Origin: Arthrospira sp. PCC 9108
GTDB lineage: Bacteria; Cyanobacteriota; Cyanobacteriia; Cyanobacteriales; Microcoleaceae
Assembly: GCA_016745315.1 (NCBI GenBank)
Contig: CP066886.1
Span: forward strand, 372,001-436,000
DNA length: 64,000 nt
Reading direction: 5' to 3'
The translations under genes and the position numbers were made by a program. The notes below the pieces were generated by a model. That model did not search any database, was not told the origin of the DNA, and saw only the letters and a program-made list of their open reading frames with translations. Positions 9,342 to 17,736 of this stretch are shown piece by piece (positions within the stretch are counted from its first letter, which is position 1; each line of letters begins with the position of its first letter).

Positions 9342-10021
9342 ATCTTTAAGTTTCCTCTTGTTCAGTTCTTTAGGGTTGAGGCAGTCTCACAAATTAGCAG
9401 CCATATACTCCCCGATAAACACCCCTACAATCCGTGGGCAATTTACCGTTACCAAAACAGTTCACAGACGGGGCAGCATTCACAACCTCAAGCTATATAA
9501 TTGGCAGACTAGACATGATAAAATGACAAGTCTTGACACCAAACAATTAATGCTATCTGGGTTGCAGGTACTATCTATATAGTTGTTAATCGGGAAATCT
9601 GGTGGACAGAGTGCCGCAGGTGTTATTTTTCTTTCTGGCAATAATTTTCAATCACCACCTACGACGCATTTTTGGATTGAACTTCTAACTAATTAAGAGC
9701 TATTTGCTGACTAACCTTTTTTCTTTCTCTTCTACTATTAATAACTAAAAATACAGTATTTGTAAATAGTAAAAAGTAGGATTTAGTATCCAGTTTTTGT
9801 TACTTATATGCTGAAATACCTATAATGAGTAGGATAAAGTAGGATAAAGTAGGATTTAGGATAATTTAGGATAATTTAATAGTCTCGTTTTCTGGGCAAA
9901 GCTGGCCCCAGGGAGCCGTCTATCAGTCCCTTTCCTAGATCAGAAATTCAAGATCATTTATATGTATTAATTAGAGTGCCCAAAATTAAACTTTTTTTAA
10001 GAGTTGAGAGCCGATTTACCC
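9342..10021. other. Gene-free pflB upstream region
   Basis: This long intergenic stretch lies between divergent pflB and hinT. No coding frame is convincing. It contains AT-rich DNA and the short tandem repeat annotated at 9828-9878. Confidence 0.5.
9828..9878. repeat. Short tandem repeats in pflB/hinT intergenic region
   Basis: Units GTAGGATAAA (two copies plus a partial) pass into TTAGGATAAT (two copies). A related sequence (AGTAGGATTTAG) lies about 50 bases to the left. The role is unknown; replication slippage is the likely origin. Confidence 0.8.
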
Positions 10022-10050
10022 TTGTCAGTTGGCGTATATCATTGTATAAT
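10022..10050 (+). promoter_or_regulatory. Sigma-70-type promoter for hinT
   Basis: TTGTCA at 10022-10027 and TATAAT at 10045-10050 are separated by 17 bases. The position, about 60 bases upstream of the ATG at 10109, supports that start and argues against the longer open frame. Confidence 0.65.
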
Positions 10051-10108
10051 ACGACCGTTTGTGGTCGTGCCAATATGTAAAGACGCGCCCCACTCCCAAG
10101 CGAAAACT

Positions 10109-10456
10109 ATGAGCAATTCCGAAACAATTTTTACGAAAATCATCCGCCGGGAAATTCCAGCCGATATCGTCTATGAAGATGATCTAGTGTTAGCTTTCCG
10201 AGACGTTGCACCCCAAGCACCCGTTCACATTTTGGTAATTCCCAAAAAACCGATTCCTAAATTAGAGGAAGCGACCCCCGATGACCATGGGCTGATGGGA
10301 CATTTACTGCTGAAGGTGAAACAAGTAGCCCAGGAAGCTGGGTTAACTAATGGTTATCGTGTAGTGATTAATAATGGTTCTGATGGGGGACAAACTGTAG
10401 ATCATCTTCACATTCATATCCTGGGAGGTCGGGCTATGCAGTGGCCTCCTGGTTGA
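10109..10456 (+). CDS. hinT: HIT-family nucleotide hydrolase (HinT-like)
   Basis: This 115-residue protein hydrolyses purine nucleoside phosphoramidates and adenylates. The HIT motif is HLHIHILGG near the C-terminus, with the upstream segment GYRVVINNGSDGGQTV typical of HinT proteins. The frame is open upstream to 10004, but the ATG at 10109 starts at the family's usual N-terminus and follows a good promoter. It is a single-gene unit convergent with the chemoreceptor gene. Confidence 0.95.
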   Translation: MSNSETIFTKIIRREIPADIVYEDDLVLAFRDVAPQAPVHILVIPKKPIPKLEEATPDDHGLMGHLLLKVKQVAQEAGLTNGYRVVINNGSDGGQTVDHLHIHILGGRAMQWPPG

Positions 10457-10465
10457 GGTTAATTT

Positions 10466-12091
10466 CTAGGTTTCAGCCTTGAGATTTTGGGCAACTTGAT
10501 TAAGTCGTTGAATACCGATTTTAGTTTCCCGCAAACCATTAGCAGTTTCAGTGGAACTTTGACTAAGACTATTCATAGCCTGGAAGACTTGCTGAATTGC
10601 TTGGGCCTGTTGTTGGGAACTCAGAGAGATTTGTTGGGAATTTAAAACCACTTCATTAATCGCCTCTAGGGTGGCTTCCTGATTGCTAATAATCACATGA
10701 TTAATGGCATCACTGACATCTGTAGAGGCTTTTAAAACGGGGTTAATGGCTTCGGTAACTTTTTCAAAAGCATTGACGGTCCCCCGAGAAAGTTCGATGG
10801 TTTGTTCGGCAGTCTTGCTACCCTCATTAGTGACTAATACGGTACCATCGATCGCCTTTTGAATATTATTAACTAAAGCGGTAATTTTTTGAGCCGACTG
10901 TTTACTCTGGTCTGCCAATTTGCGGATTTCCATGGCTACCACAGCAAAACCTTTACCATGAACACCAGCACGGGCGGCTTCTACGGCTGCATTCAATGCT
11001 AACATATTAGTCTGGTTAGCCAAATCAGCCGCCATATTAGTAATCATGCCAACTTGTTCAGTTTGCTGGCTGAGTCGAACAATTTGATCAGCAATAGCCT
11101 CTACTTTTTCCTTGAGATTCAAGATTTTCTGTAGGGTTAGCTGTACCGCCTCGGTTTCCGACTCAGCGAGTTTTAACACCTGCTGGGCGCTTTCAGAAGA
11201 AAACTGACCGAGAGTGAGGACTTGCTGGCCGCTTTTGATCGAAGATTTAGCCATATCTAAGACTTGATTGGCGATATCGGCGGAGGATTCTGCCTGTTCG
11301 GCCATTGACCGGGCTGCTTCTCCTAGTTCATCCATTGTAGCAGTAGTTTCATTAATTGCTCCTGCCTGTTGGCTGGCGTTGCGTTCTTGTTGTTCTGTGG
11401 TACTAGCAATCTGATTAGAAGAACTCGCAATTATACTAATGCTATCATTAAGAGTCCGGCTAATGCGGGCGGAAATTACCAGAGCCAAAACAATAGCTAG
11501 AGTAGCAGCTATAAACATTCCCAATGCAGCCATCATAGTGAGAGTATTCATGGCATTTTCCAACTCTCTATACTTAGCATTGAGAAGCTGCTGCTTTTGC
11601 TCGTCAATATTTTCTCCGGTAGCTGCTACCTCACTGACACTAAGGGCTTTTGCTTCGGCTTGGGCTAAGGGTAATTGATTACTATCAATCAGATTAAATA
11701 CGTTTCTGGAAATCCGATCAATCTCATTACCAGCTTGTCTGATCTTGGTTAATTCATCCCTCAACCTGGGATCATCAATCTGTCTCATCAAGTTGTCATA
11801 ATTAGTTGTGAACTGCTCAAAGGCTTGTTTATAGAGACTTTCGTAGTCTTCTAACTCAGGGTATAAAAGGCTCATTCGCACATTTCGCAACATTTTATAA
11901 ATGCCAAAAATCATCTGATCAACAAATTCCATTTGCAGTTGAGTGGTCTCGACTGCAGCGGTAATTTTCACCACGTTTGTAGCTTGGTGGTAAATTACTG
12001 ATACCACTCCAAAAGAGAGTAAAATCGGTATAGCATATCCTATCAATATGCGCCATTTAAGTTTGATAGTTTGGCGTTTAGATTCAATCAT
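10466..12091 (-). CDS. Methyl-accepting chemotaxis protein
   Basis: This 541-residue transmembrane chemoreceptor probably signals to a CheA/CheW complex that controls gliding or pili. A first membrane helix (ILIGYAIPILLSFGVVSVIY, about 14-33) precedes a helical periplasmic four-helix-bundle-type sensor domain, and a second helix lies near 187-208. The cytoplasmic part is a long coiled coil with the conserved hairpin tip GKGFAVVAMEIRKLADQS around residue 380. The tip has M where D is usual (VADEVRKLA in most receptors). No che genes are adjacent, so it is an orphan receptor. Confidence 0.93.
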   Translation of the reverse strand: MIESKRQTIKLKWRILIGYAIPILLSFGVVSVIYHQATNVVKITAAVETTQLQMEFVDQMIFGIYKMLRNVRMSLLYPELEDYESLYKQAFEQFTTNYDNLMRQIDDPRLRDELTKIRQAGNEIDRISRNVFNLIDSNQLPLAQAEAKALSVSEVAATGENIDEQKQQLLNAKYRELENAMNTLTMMAALGMFIAATLAIVLALVISARISRTLNDSISIIASSSNQIASTTEQQERNASQQAGAINETTATMDELGEAARSMAEQAESSADIANQVLDMAKSSIKSGQQVLTLGQFSSESAQQVLKLAESETEAVQLTLQKILNLKEKVEAIADQIVRLSQQTEQVGMITNMAADLANQTNMLALNAAVEAARAGVHGKGFAVVAMEIRKLADQSKQSAQKITALVNNIQKAIDGTVLVTNEGSKTAEQTIELSRGTVNAFEKVTEAINPVLKASTDVSDAINHVIISNQEATLEAINEVVLNSQQISLSSQQQAQAIQQVFQAMNSLSQSSTETANGLRETKIGIQRLNQVAQNLKAET

Positions 12092-12299
12092 TAATCAGTG
12101 GTGTATAAAAGATGAACAGGTAAATCAAAGGCTTTCAGGTTTCTTCCCGAAAAGGCAATCCTTAAAAAAGGTGCTGGTTGGCTCTGGACTTGGGTAATAT
12201 ATATCATAAACTTGCCTATTTATAGGGATGTTGCAGATAGATGGGAACTGCTAATATCAGGAAATCAAAATATTTTAGATTCGGGATAAATCGATGCAC

Positions 12300-12986
12300 T
12301 CAAGGGCTAGGGTCGGGCTTGAGTCCCGTAGATGCTAGTCGGAAATCATTATTAATCCTGGCTGTAACTGCTTGTCTAGGTTTATCCCGTTCCCAGTGAA
12401 TTTTTTGAGCGGGAAAGTAAATGGCCTGATATGCTTTAACTGTCTCCTGTTGAGATAGGCCTTCTTGCGATCGCCTAATAGCTCGTTCTAATGCGGTTTC
12501 CCAACTACATTCAATCCAAAAAGAAAGGTCATAGTATGACTGGAACTCTTGTTTTAACAAAAAGATTCCTTCCAAGATAATTATATCAATATTGTCGAAT
12601 TTATATCTATGCTTTTGATATTCTGTGGCGGTTTCTTGAGTATAATTGACCTCAAGAGAGACTGAGCGAAGTTGGCGCAGGGGAAAGACTAATTGGCTGA
12701 ATAACTGGTCAAAGCGAATCGCATATTGATAAAAGTGGGCGGCGGGGTTAGTCTGGCTAAATCTTTGGTGGGGTAGATTAAGCCATCCATCAATATTGAT
12801 GCTGGCTACCCGCAGGTTTCCCTGGCTAAGTATTTTGACAATTTGGGCGGTGATATAGCCTTTTCCAGAAGCGTCAATTCCTGAGATGGCGACTAGGACG
12901 GGTTGCTGAGGTGACAGCAATTTACGCTGAATAGCGATCGCATCAATAATATCATTAAGATTAATAGGTTGGTAATTTACTGCCAT
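12300..12986 (-). CDS. Uridine kinase-like P-loop protein
   Basis: This 228-residue protein belongs to the uridine kinase/phosphoribulokinase-type P-loop kinases. The Walker A region is GIDASGKG near residues 36-43, the Asp of the following strand lies in INIDGWL, and ILEGIFLL is the family's Walker-B-like strand. The usual S/T after GK is G here, which could weaken Mg coordination or be normal for this cyanobacterial subgroup. The substrate is not predictable. The gene is divergent from the interrupted gene at 13087. Confidence 0.7.
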   Translation of the reverse strand: MAVNYQPINLNDIIDAIAIQRKLLSPQQPVLVAISGIDASGKGYITAQIVKILSQGNLRVASINIDGWLNLPHQRFSQTNPAAHFYQYAIRFDQLFSQLVFPLRQLRSVSLEVNYTQETATEYQKHRYKFDNIDIIILEGIFLLKQEFQSYYDLSFWIECSWETALERAIRRSQEGLSQQETVKAYQAIYFPAQKIHWERDKPRQAVTARINNDFRLASTGLKPDPSP

Positions 12987-12993
12987 TGTGTTG

Positions 12994-12999
12994 TATAAT
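12994..12999 (+). promoter_or_regulatory. Candidate -10 element for the gene at 13087
   Basis: A TATAAT hexamer lies 87 bases upstream of the start. No convincing -35 hexamer is seen. Confidence 0.3.
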
Positions 13000-13502
13000 G
13001 GGCTAGTTACTAATTGTTATGGCGCGGTTGATTCGGGCTTCTGTCTATCTGGTAAGGGGCGAAAATCTTTACAGAGGGAAGGTTAAATGGCTGAAATGAC
13101 GGTAACAGATGCTTTGGCAGAATTAACGCTACTGGGTAAGCGCATAGAATCAGCCCGATCAGGGTTAGAAGGTAATACATTAATCACTGTAGTAGAAGTG
13201 GGAAAAACTCCTGTGGGCTACAGAAATCGGGATGAGTATAACACTAAAGCACGGGCGGCGGTGCAAAAGGTAGATGCTTTAATTGCCCGTCGGCGTACAA
13301 TTAAAAGGGCAGTGGTTTTGTCTAATGCGGTGACAATGGTATCAGTAGCAGGGGAAGAAATGACTGTGGCTGAAGCGATCGAGATGAAAAACTTTATCGC
13401 CTATTATGAGTCGGTTCTGAATACGATGGAATCAGCTTATACTTCGGCGCGCAAAGATTTTGATGTAGCCCAGGCGCGGGTGAAGGAAAGACTGGTTGAC
13501 AC

Positions 13503-13525
13503 TCCCCAGCCTAAAGGCGTGGGGA
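13503..13525 (-). ncRNA. Right-end hairpin, 3' end of a probable omega RNA
   Basis: TCCCC (13503-13507) pairs with GGGGA (13521-13525) around a smaller GCC/GGC stem. It lies downstream of tnpB on the minus strand. In TnpB systems the right-end transcript forms the scaffold and the sequence just beyond the element acts as guide; here that would be the complement of about 13483-13498, inside the host gene. Confidence 0.55.
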
Positions 13526-13598
13526 TTCTTCCTTCAACGACTCGACTTGCTCTGACAGGTTTGCACCAACCAAAGTAGCGGTCAAATCTCCAGAAGCG

Positions 13599-14705
13599 TT
13601 AAGTTTCCGTATGCCCTACGGTACTCAAGGCAGCGTTCAGAATGTTGATGGCTGCGTTATAGTCTCGGTCTAACTCACACCCACACTGACAAATATGGGT
13701 TCGAGTTGAGAGACTTTTCTTGACAATCGTGCCGCAGCTCGAGCATTTTTGAGAGGTATAAGCAGGGTTTACCGCTACGGTAATCTTGCCAAATTTCACC
13801 CCAAAATACTCCAACCATTTCCTGAACTGATACCAAAGAGCATCGTGAATCGACTTGGCGAGACAGTGGTTTCTCACAATATTCTTAATCCTCAAATCTT
13901 CGTAAGCCACCAGATCGTTAGATTGGATTACGCAACGCGCCAATCTCTTGGCGTGTTCTTCACGTTGCCGACTTATTTTGAGGTGTGCTCGCCCGAGTCG
14001 ATTAACGGCTTTTTTTCGGTTGGCAGAGCCTTTCTGTTTTTGGCTCACCCTTCGGTGAGCGCGTTTCAGCTTTTTCTCGGCGTTTCGGTAAAACCTCAGG
14101 TTCGGTTCGCTCTGTCCGTTTGAATCGGTGTAGAATTCCTTGAGTCCGACATCTAAACCCACGGTATTTCCTGATGGTTCGATTTCTTCTCGAACGTCTA
14201 CTTTGACGCAAAACTGTGCGTAGTAGCCGTCGGCTCTACGAATCAGCCGAACCCGTTTGATTTGTTCTGTACCGTAAAACGCCAAATCCCAAGTTCCAAT
14301 CAACTTGAGTCGTCCGATCCCTTTCTTGTCGGTAAAGACAATATGCTTAGGGTCGAGTAACTTCCAACCGGAGTTTTTGTACTCGACAGAACGACTATTT
14401 TTCTTGAACCTGGGATATCCTTTCTTGCCGGGAACTTGCTGGCGGCAGTTTTCAAAAAAACGAGAAATTGAAGACCAGGCACGTTCGGCCGAAGCTTGAC
14501 GAGCCGTACTGTTGAGTTCTCGAACCAAGTCATACTCTCGAGCAAGGACTCGACAGTATTTGTTAAGGTCGTATTTGTTAACACCTCGGTTGTCCATCCA
14601 ATAGCGCAGTGCTTTGTTGCGAACGAATTGTGCGGTTCGGATCGCTTCTTCAATCGCTGCGTATTGGTGGGACTTCCCTTTAACTTTGAACTCGAGAACA
14701 AGCAT
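13599..14705 (-). CDS. tnpB: TnpB RNA-guided nuclease
   Basis: TnpB is the ancestor-type nuclease of Cas12 and cuts DNA under guidance of an RNA from the element's right end. The protein is about 368 residues. The RuvC residues are visible: D in GLDVGLKEF, E in VAYEDLRIKN, and D in ELDRDYNAAINIL. A zinc ribbon (CSSCG then CQCG) lies between the last two. It appears intact. I chose the ATG at 14705 (MLVLEFKVKGKS); a GTG at 14735 is in frame. The adjacent right end would supply its guide RNA. Confidence 0.93.
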   Translation of the reverse strand: MLVLEFKVKGKSHQYAAIEEAIRTAQFVRNKALRYWMDNRGVNKYDLNKYCRVLAREYDLVRELNSTARQASAERAWSSISRFFENCRQQVPGKKGYPRFKKNSRSVEYKNSGWKLLDPKHIVFTDKKGIGRLKLIGTWDLAFYGTEQIKRVRLIRRADGYYAQFCVKVDVREEIEPSGNTVGLDVGLKEFYTDSNGQSEPNLRFYRNAEKKLKRAHRRVSQKQKGSANRKKAVNRLGRAHLKISRQREEHAKRLARCVIQSNDLVAYEDLRIKNIVRNHCLAKSIHDALWYQFRKWLEYFGVKFGKITVAVNPAYTSQKCSSCGTIVKKSLSTRTHICQCGCELDRDYNAAINILNAALSTVGHTET

Positions 14706-14762
14706 GGCTCGAACAGACTCTATGCTGTTCACCATAGCACAAAATGCTTGGCTAAGTGAAAG

Positions 14763-14779
14763 CCGCCCTAGAAGGGCGG
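14763..14779 (-). repeat. Left-end hairpin of the tnpB element
   Basis: CCGCCCT and AGGGCGG form a perfect 7-bp stem with a three-base loop, followed by GTTTTAGAC at the element border. This is a typical IS200/IS605-group end. Confidence 0.7.
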
Positions 14780-15022
14780 GGTTTTAGACCCATGATTTTT
14801 GATAAATTGGCGATCGAAGTATTAGGCAAAAATGCGGCTTCGGAAAAGTATCAATCTCTAGCTGATAGTTTTTTGGGACGGGAGGGAGTAGAAATACTTG
14901 ACCCTACCAATTTGACTGGGGAATGCGATCGCCGCCAAGAGTTTGTGGAGGAGTTTAAATCCACTGTAGACCGGGTGCTGTCTATTAGCAACGCCCGCAC
15001 TTTGATTAACATTTCTGATTAG

Positions 15023-15440
15023 CTGATCTATATATCGAGCATCAATGTAATGGTGCTGGTCTCTCGAAAAACTCTAAATTTATGGCTCAGAGATGGATCT
15101 TCTAGGCGAAGCATACCATCTCGCTTATATGGCTTAAAGTTTAGCGGTCAACGATTAATCTTTAATCCTCAACCCTTAAACCTTAGACCATTAACCCTCA
15201 AGTAATAAAAGTTAAACCTCGATTAAATCCTGGGGTTTGGTTATGGGTTCCATAAAACCTTGAGTTTATCCACCAGGCTGGGAGGTCAGCACCTTTTTAT
15301 GTGATTATTGATACTGTTTTTTGGTGGTTGGTATGAGTCTATCTGGGGATACAGAGGGGGATGGAAAACCTGATACTCAAGGCGATCGCCAATTTTTCTA
15401 GCCTATTTCTTGACTCGTAGGCGAAAATTGGCTATATTGT
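15023..15440. other. Gene-free region
   Basis: No convincing coding frame, RNA or repeat longer than about ten bases is seen. Around 15140-15205 the DNA is built of loosely repeated AACCCTTAAACC-like words. Confidence 0.4.
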
Positions 15441-15470
15441 CAACACAAGTATCAATTTGATATAATGTTG
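15441..15470. promoter_or_regulatory. Palindrome at the PadR gene start (probable autoregulatory operator)
   Basis: TATCAA-T-TTGATA is a perfect 6-1-6 palindrome at 15450-15462, flanked by CAACA at 15441-15445 and TGTTG at 15466-15470. It reaches into the first codons of the PadR gene, a usual place for autorepression. It leaves no room for a normal ribosome-binding site. Confidence 0.55.
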
Positions 15471-16028
15471 GAACTATCTGCATTAGGACTACTACAGCGC
15501 GAACCTTTACACGGCTACCGACTGAAGCAGCGCCTAGAGCTGTTTATGGGAAGCTGTATCAGCGTTAACTATGGTGCAATTTATCCCTTGCTGAAACGTT
15601 TGGAAGAACGGGGATATATTCAAGTTATCCTAGAAGAGGCAGGGGACGCGGGTTCGAGTCGGAAGGTTTATGGTATTACCGCCGCCGGACGTGAGCGATG
15701 GTTATACAAAATGCTAGAACAGCCGCAAGAGAGTTGGGTTAAAAGCCGTTCTAGGTTTCTAATTAAGTATTTCTTTTTTAGTGACTTAAATATACACAAT
15801 CGCCTGAAATTGTTAGAATATCGCCTCAGAGCTTGTCAGCAAAGGATGGCATATCTGAACCAGAAAGAGGTTGAATATGTGCCGATTGATTCCTATCAAT
15901 CAGATATCTGGCAAAGGGCGAAGTTTTTGTTAGATTCAGAGTCTAAATGGCTCGAAAAAACCTACGATAATTTGCAACAAGAACTAGGGGGTGGTGATTC
16001 TCTATCTTCAGACAGATCACAATTGTGA
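15465..16028 (+). CDS. PadR-family transcriptional regulator
   Basis: This 187-residue protein is a PadR repressor, with an N-terminal winged helix (LGLLQREPLHGYRLKQRL, then the wing GAIYPLLKRLEERGYI) and a C-terminal helical dimerisation part. Members commonly repress an adjacent efflux pump and are released by a drug-like ligand. That fits here: genes for a periplasmic adaptor and an RND pump follow on the same strand. The start overlaps a palindrome likely to be its own operator. Confidence 0.93.
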   Translation: MLELSALGLLQREPLHGYRLKQRLELFMGSCISVNYGAIYPLLKRLEERGYIQVILEEAGDAGSSRKVYGITAAGRERWLYKMLEQPQESWVKSRSRFLIKYFFFSDLNIHNRLKLLEYRLRACQQRMAYLNQKEVEYVPIDSYQSDIWQRAKFLLDSESKWLEKTYDNLQQELGGGDSLSSDRSQL

Positions 16029-16113
16029 ATAGCCGAGATCTACAATGGCAGTAGACTAGGGAATTGACAGTAAAATTTTGCCGCCAACAATTATAATCAT
16101 ACTACAATTTATT

Positions 16114-17694
16114 ATGTCTTATCCATCATCAACAGAATCATCAAACTCGAATTATCATCAGTCGGTCGTGGAAGTTGAGGGGAGTGGTGAACATTCGCCA
16201 ATAGAAAACCAAAATCAGATAGAAAGCGATCGCCATTCGGAATCAGAACCTAGTAATAAATCCAACAATTGGGTATCAGCGACCGTAGGAATATTACTAG
16301 CCCTAGGAGTAGGCTTTGCTGGGGGTCAGTGGTGGTACTCCAGTAAAGCGCAAGCGGACACTACCCCAGCGGCGGCGAGTAATTCCCCCCAAAGACCGAG
16401 GGGAGTTCCGGTGAGAGTCACCAGCATAGAAACTAGGAACTTTCAGGATGCTGGGGAATTTGTGGGGACTCTGGAAGCGCGGGAGTCGGTGGAAGTAAGA
16501 TCGGAAATAGAAGGGAGAATCACGCAAGTATATGTTAGGTCAGGGGAGATGGTAAATCAAGGGCAGGCGATCGCCCGTTTAAGAAGTGATGACCTAGAAG
16601 CGCAACTACGACAAGCCCAAGCCAACCTAGTGCGAACCCAAGCCAGAGTAGCAGAATTACAAGCCGGAAGTCGCCCGGAAGAAATTGCGGAAGCCCGTGG
16701 GAGATTAGCGGAATCTGTCGCCCGTCTAAATGATGCTCAATCTGGTAGTTTACTAGCAGAAATCAATCAAGCCCAAGCCCAAATAGATGCCAATATAGCA
16801 GCAGCAGAGTTAGCGGAAAAACGGGTAACTAGATTTCAAGAACTCACGGAAGCCGGGGCAATTTCCAGAGATGAATTTGATGCCTTAGTGTCACAGAAAC
16901 AAACCGCCCAAGCGAATCTGAGAGCTGCCGAAAGACGACTAGAACAATTACAGCAAAATCGCCAATCAGAAATAGCCCTGAGAGAAGCGGGAGTCGAACA
17001 ATCTCAACAGGCGTTAAGACGCTTAGAAAGTGGCACGAGACCCCAAGAAATCGACCAAGCAGAAGCCCAAGTAGCGGAAGCCGCCGCCCGTGTTCGCCAG
17101 TTAGAAGTGCAGCTACAAGAGACGACTGTACAAGCACCTTTTACGGGGATAGTTGGCGATGTGACAGCGAGACCGGGAGACTTTGTTAACCGGGGTGCGA
17201 CCTTAACCAGTCTGACAGAAAACGATCGCTTAGAACTGAGATTATCTATTCCCCTAGAACGCCAAGGCGACCTACGGGAGGGACTAGCAGTAGAAATGCA
17301 GGACCCCCAAGGTCAACCTATCGGAACCGGACGCATTAGCTTTATTTCCCCCACGGTAAATCCTAATTCTCAAAGTATCTTAGCCAAAGCCACATTTACT
17401 AATCCTGACGGACTGCTCCGCACGGGTCAATTCGTGAGGGCGCGGGTAATTTGGAATGAAAAACCGAACACAGTAGTTGTACCGATGACCGCCGTACAAT
17501 TTTCGGGAGATGAAAGGTTTGTATTTACCACGGAAGGGGGAGAAAATCCCACCGCGAAAAGGCAGGTAATTCGCTTAGGTTTAATTAGAGACCAATATGC
17601 GGAAGTGGTGGAAGGTTTACGACCCGGTGAACAACTGATAGTTTCCGGGATTCAAAGACTGTCAGATGGTGCTGCTATCAATCCTCAAAATTAA
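16114..17694 (+). CDS. RND efflux membrane fusion protein (periplasmic adaptor)
   Basis: This adaptor of about 526 residues links the RND pump to an outer-membrane channel. After a low-complexity cytoplasmic tail of roughly 60 residues comes one membrane helix (VSATVGILLALGVGFAGG). A lipoyl/barrel-sandwich half motif (ESVEVRSEIEGRITQVYV), a long Q/E/A-rich coiled-coil hairpin, the second lipoyl half (VQAPFTGIVGDV) and a beta-barrel (VVVPMTAVQF) follow. ATG 16114 is preferred to TTG 16078. It sits 42 bases before the pump gene, in an operon with the PadR gene likely. Confidence 0.93.
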   Translation: MSYPSSTESSNSNYHQSVVEVEGSGEHSPIENQNQIESDRHSESEPSNKSNNWVSATVGILLALGVGFAGGQWWYSSKAQADTTPAAASNSPQRPRGVPVRVTSIETRNFQDAGEFVGTLEARESVEVRSEIEGRITQVYVRSGEMVNQGQAIARLRSDDLEAQLRQAQANLVRTQARVAELQAGSRPEEIAEARGRLAESVARLNDAQSGSLLAEINQAQAQIDANIAAAELAEKRVTRFQELTEAGAISRDEFDALVSQKQTAQANLRAAERRLEQLQQNRQSEIALREAGVEQSQQALRRLESGTRPQEIDQAEAQVAEAAARVRQLEVQLQETTVQAPFTGIVGDVTARPGDFVNRGATLTSLTENDRLELRLSIPLERQGDLREGLAVEMQDPQGQPIGTGRISFISPTVNPNSQSILAKATFTNPDGLLRTGQFVRARVIWNEKPNTVVVPMTAVQFSGDERFVFTTEGGENPTAKRQVIRLGLIRDQYAEVVEGLRPGEQLIVSGIQRLSDGAAINPQN

Positions 17695-17736
17695 CTGGGG
17701 GCGAGAATCATAGCCAATAAGTAGTGAGGGTAAATT

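Larger units (their letters stand above)
13499..14789 (-). mobile_element. IS200/IS605-group element with tnpB only (IS1341 type)
   Basis: The element of about 1291 bp contains tnpB but no tnpA, so it depends on a transposase elsewhere. Both ends carry subterminal hairpins, there are no terminal inverted repeats and no target duplication, as expected of this group. The boundaries come from restoring the host reading frame; they could slide by one or two bases because shared bases (ACC/GAC) occur at the junction. Confidence 0.85.
13087..15022 (+). pseudogene. Unrecognised helical-protein gene interrupted by a tnpB element
   Basis: The 5' part (13087-13498) encodes about 137 residues starting MAEMTVTDALAELTLLGKRI. 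It then runs into the transposable element, which adds about 25 foreign residues. The 3' part (14790-15022) encodes MIFDKLAIEVLGKNAASEKY and onward to the stop. Joining base 13498 to 14790 restores one open frame (Val-Ala-Met-Ile-Phe), a protein of about 214 residues rich in charged helices. The start has an AGAGGGAAGG site upstream. I do not recognise the family; its helical repeats resemble small phage-associated or DIP1984-like proteins only loosely. Confidence 0.75.

Noticed and set aside
10004..10108. N-terminal extension of the HIT protein
   Set aside because: A good sigma-70-type promoter lies inside it, and the family starts at the ATG at 10109.
13530..15021. Open frames on the + strand across the tnpB element
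   Set aside because: They are antisense to tnpB and depend on its codon structure.
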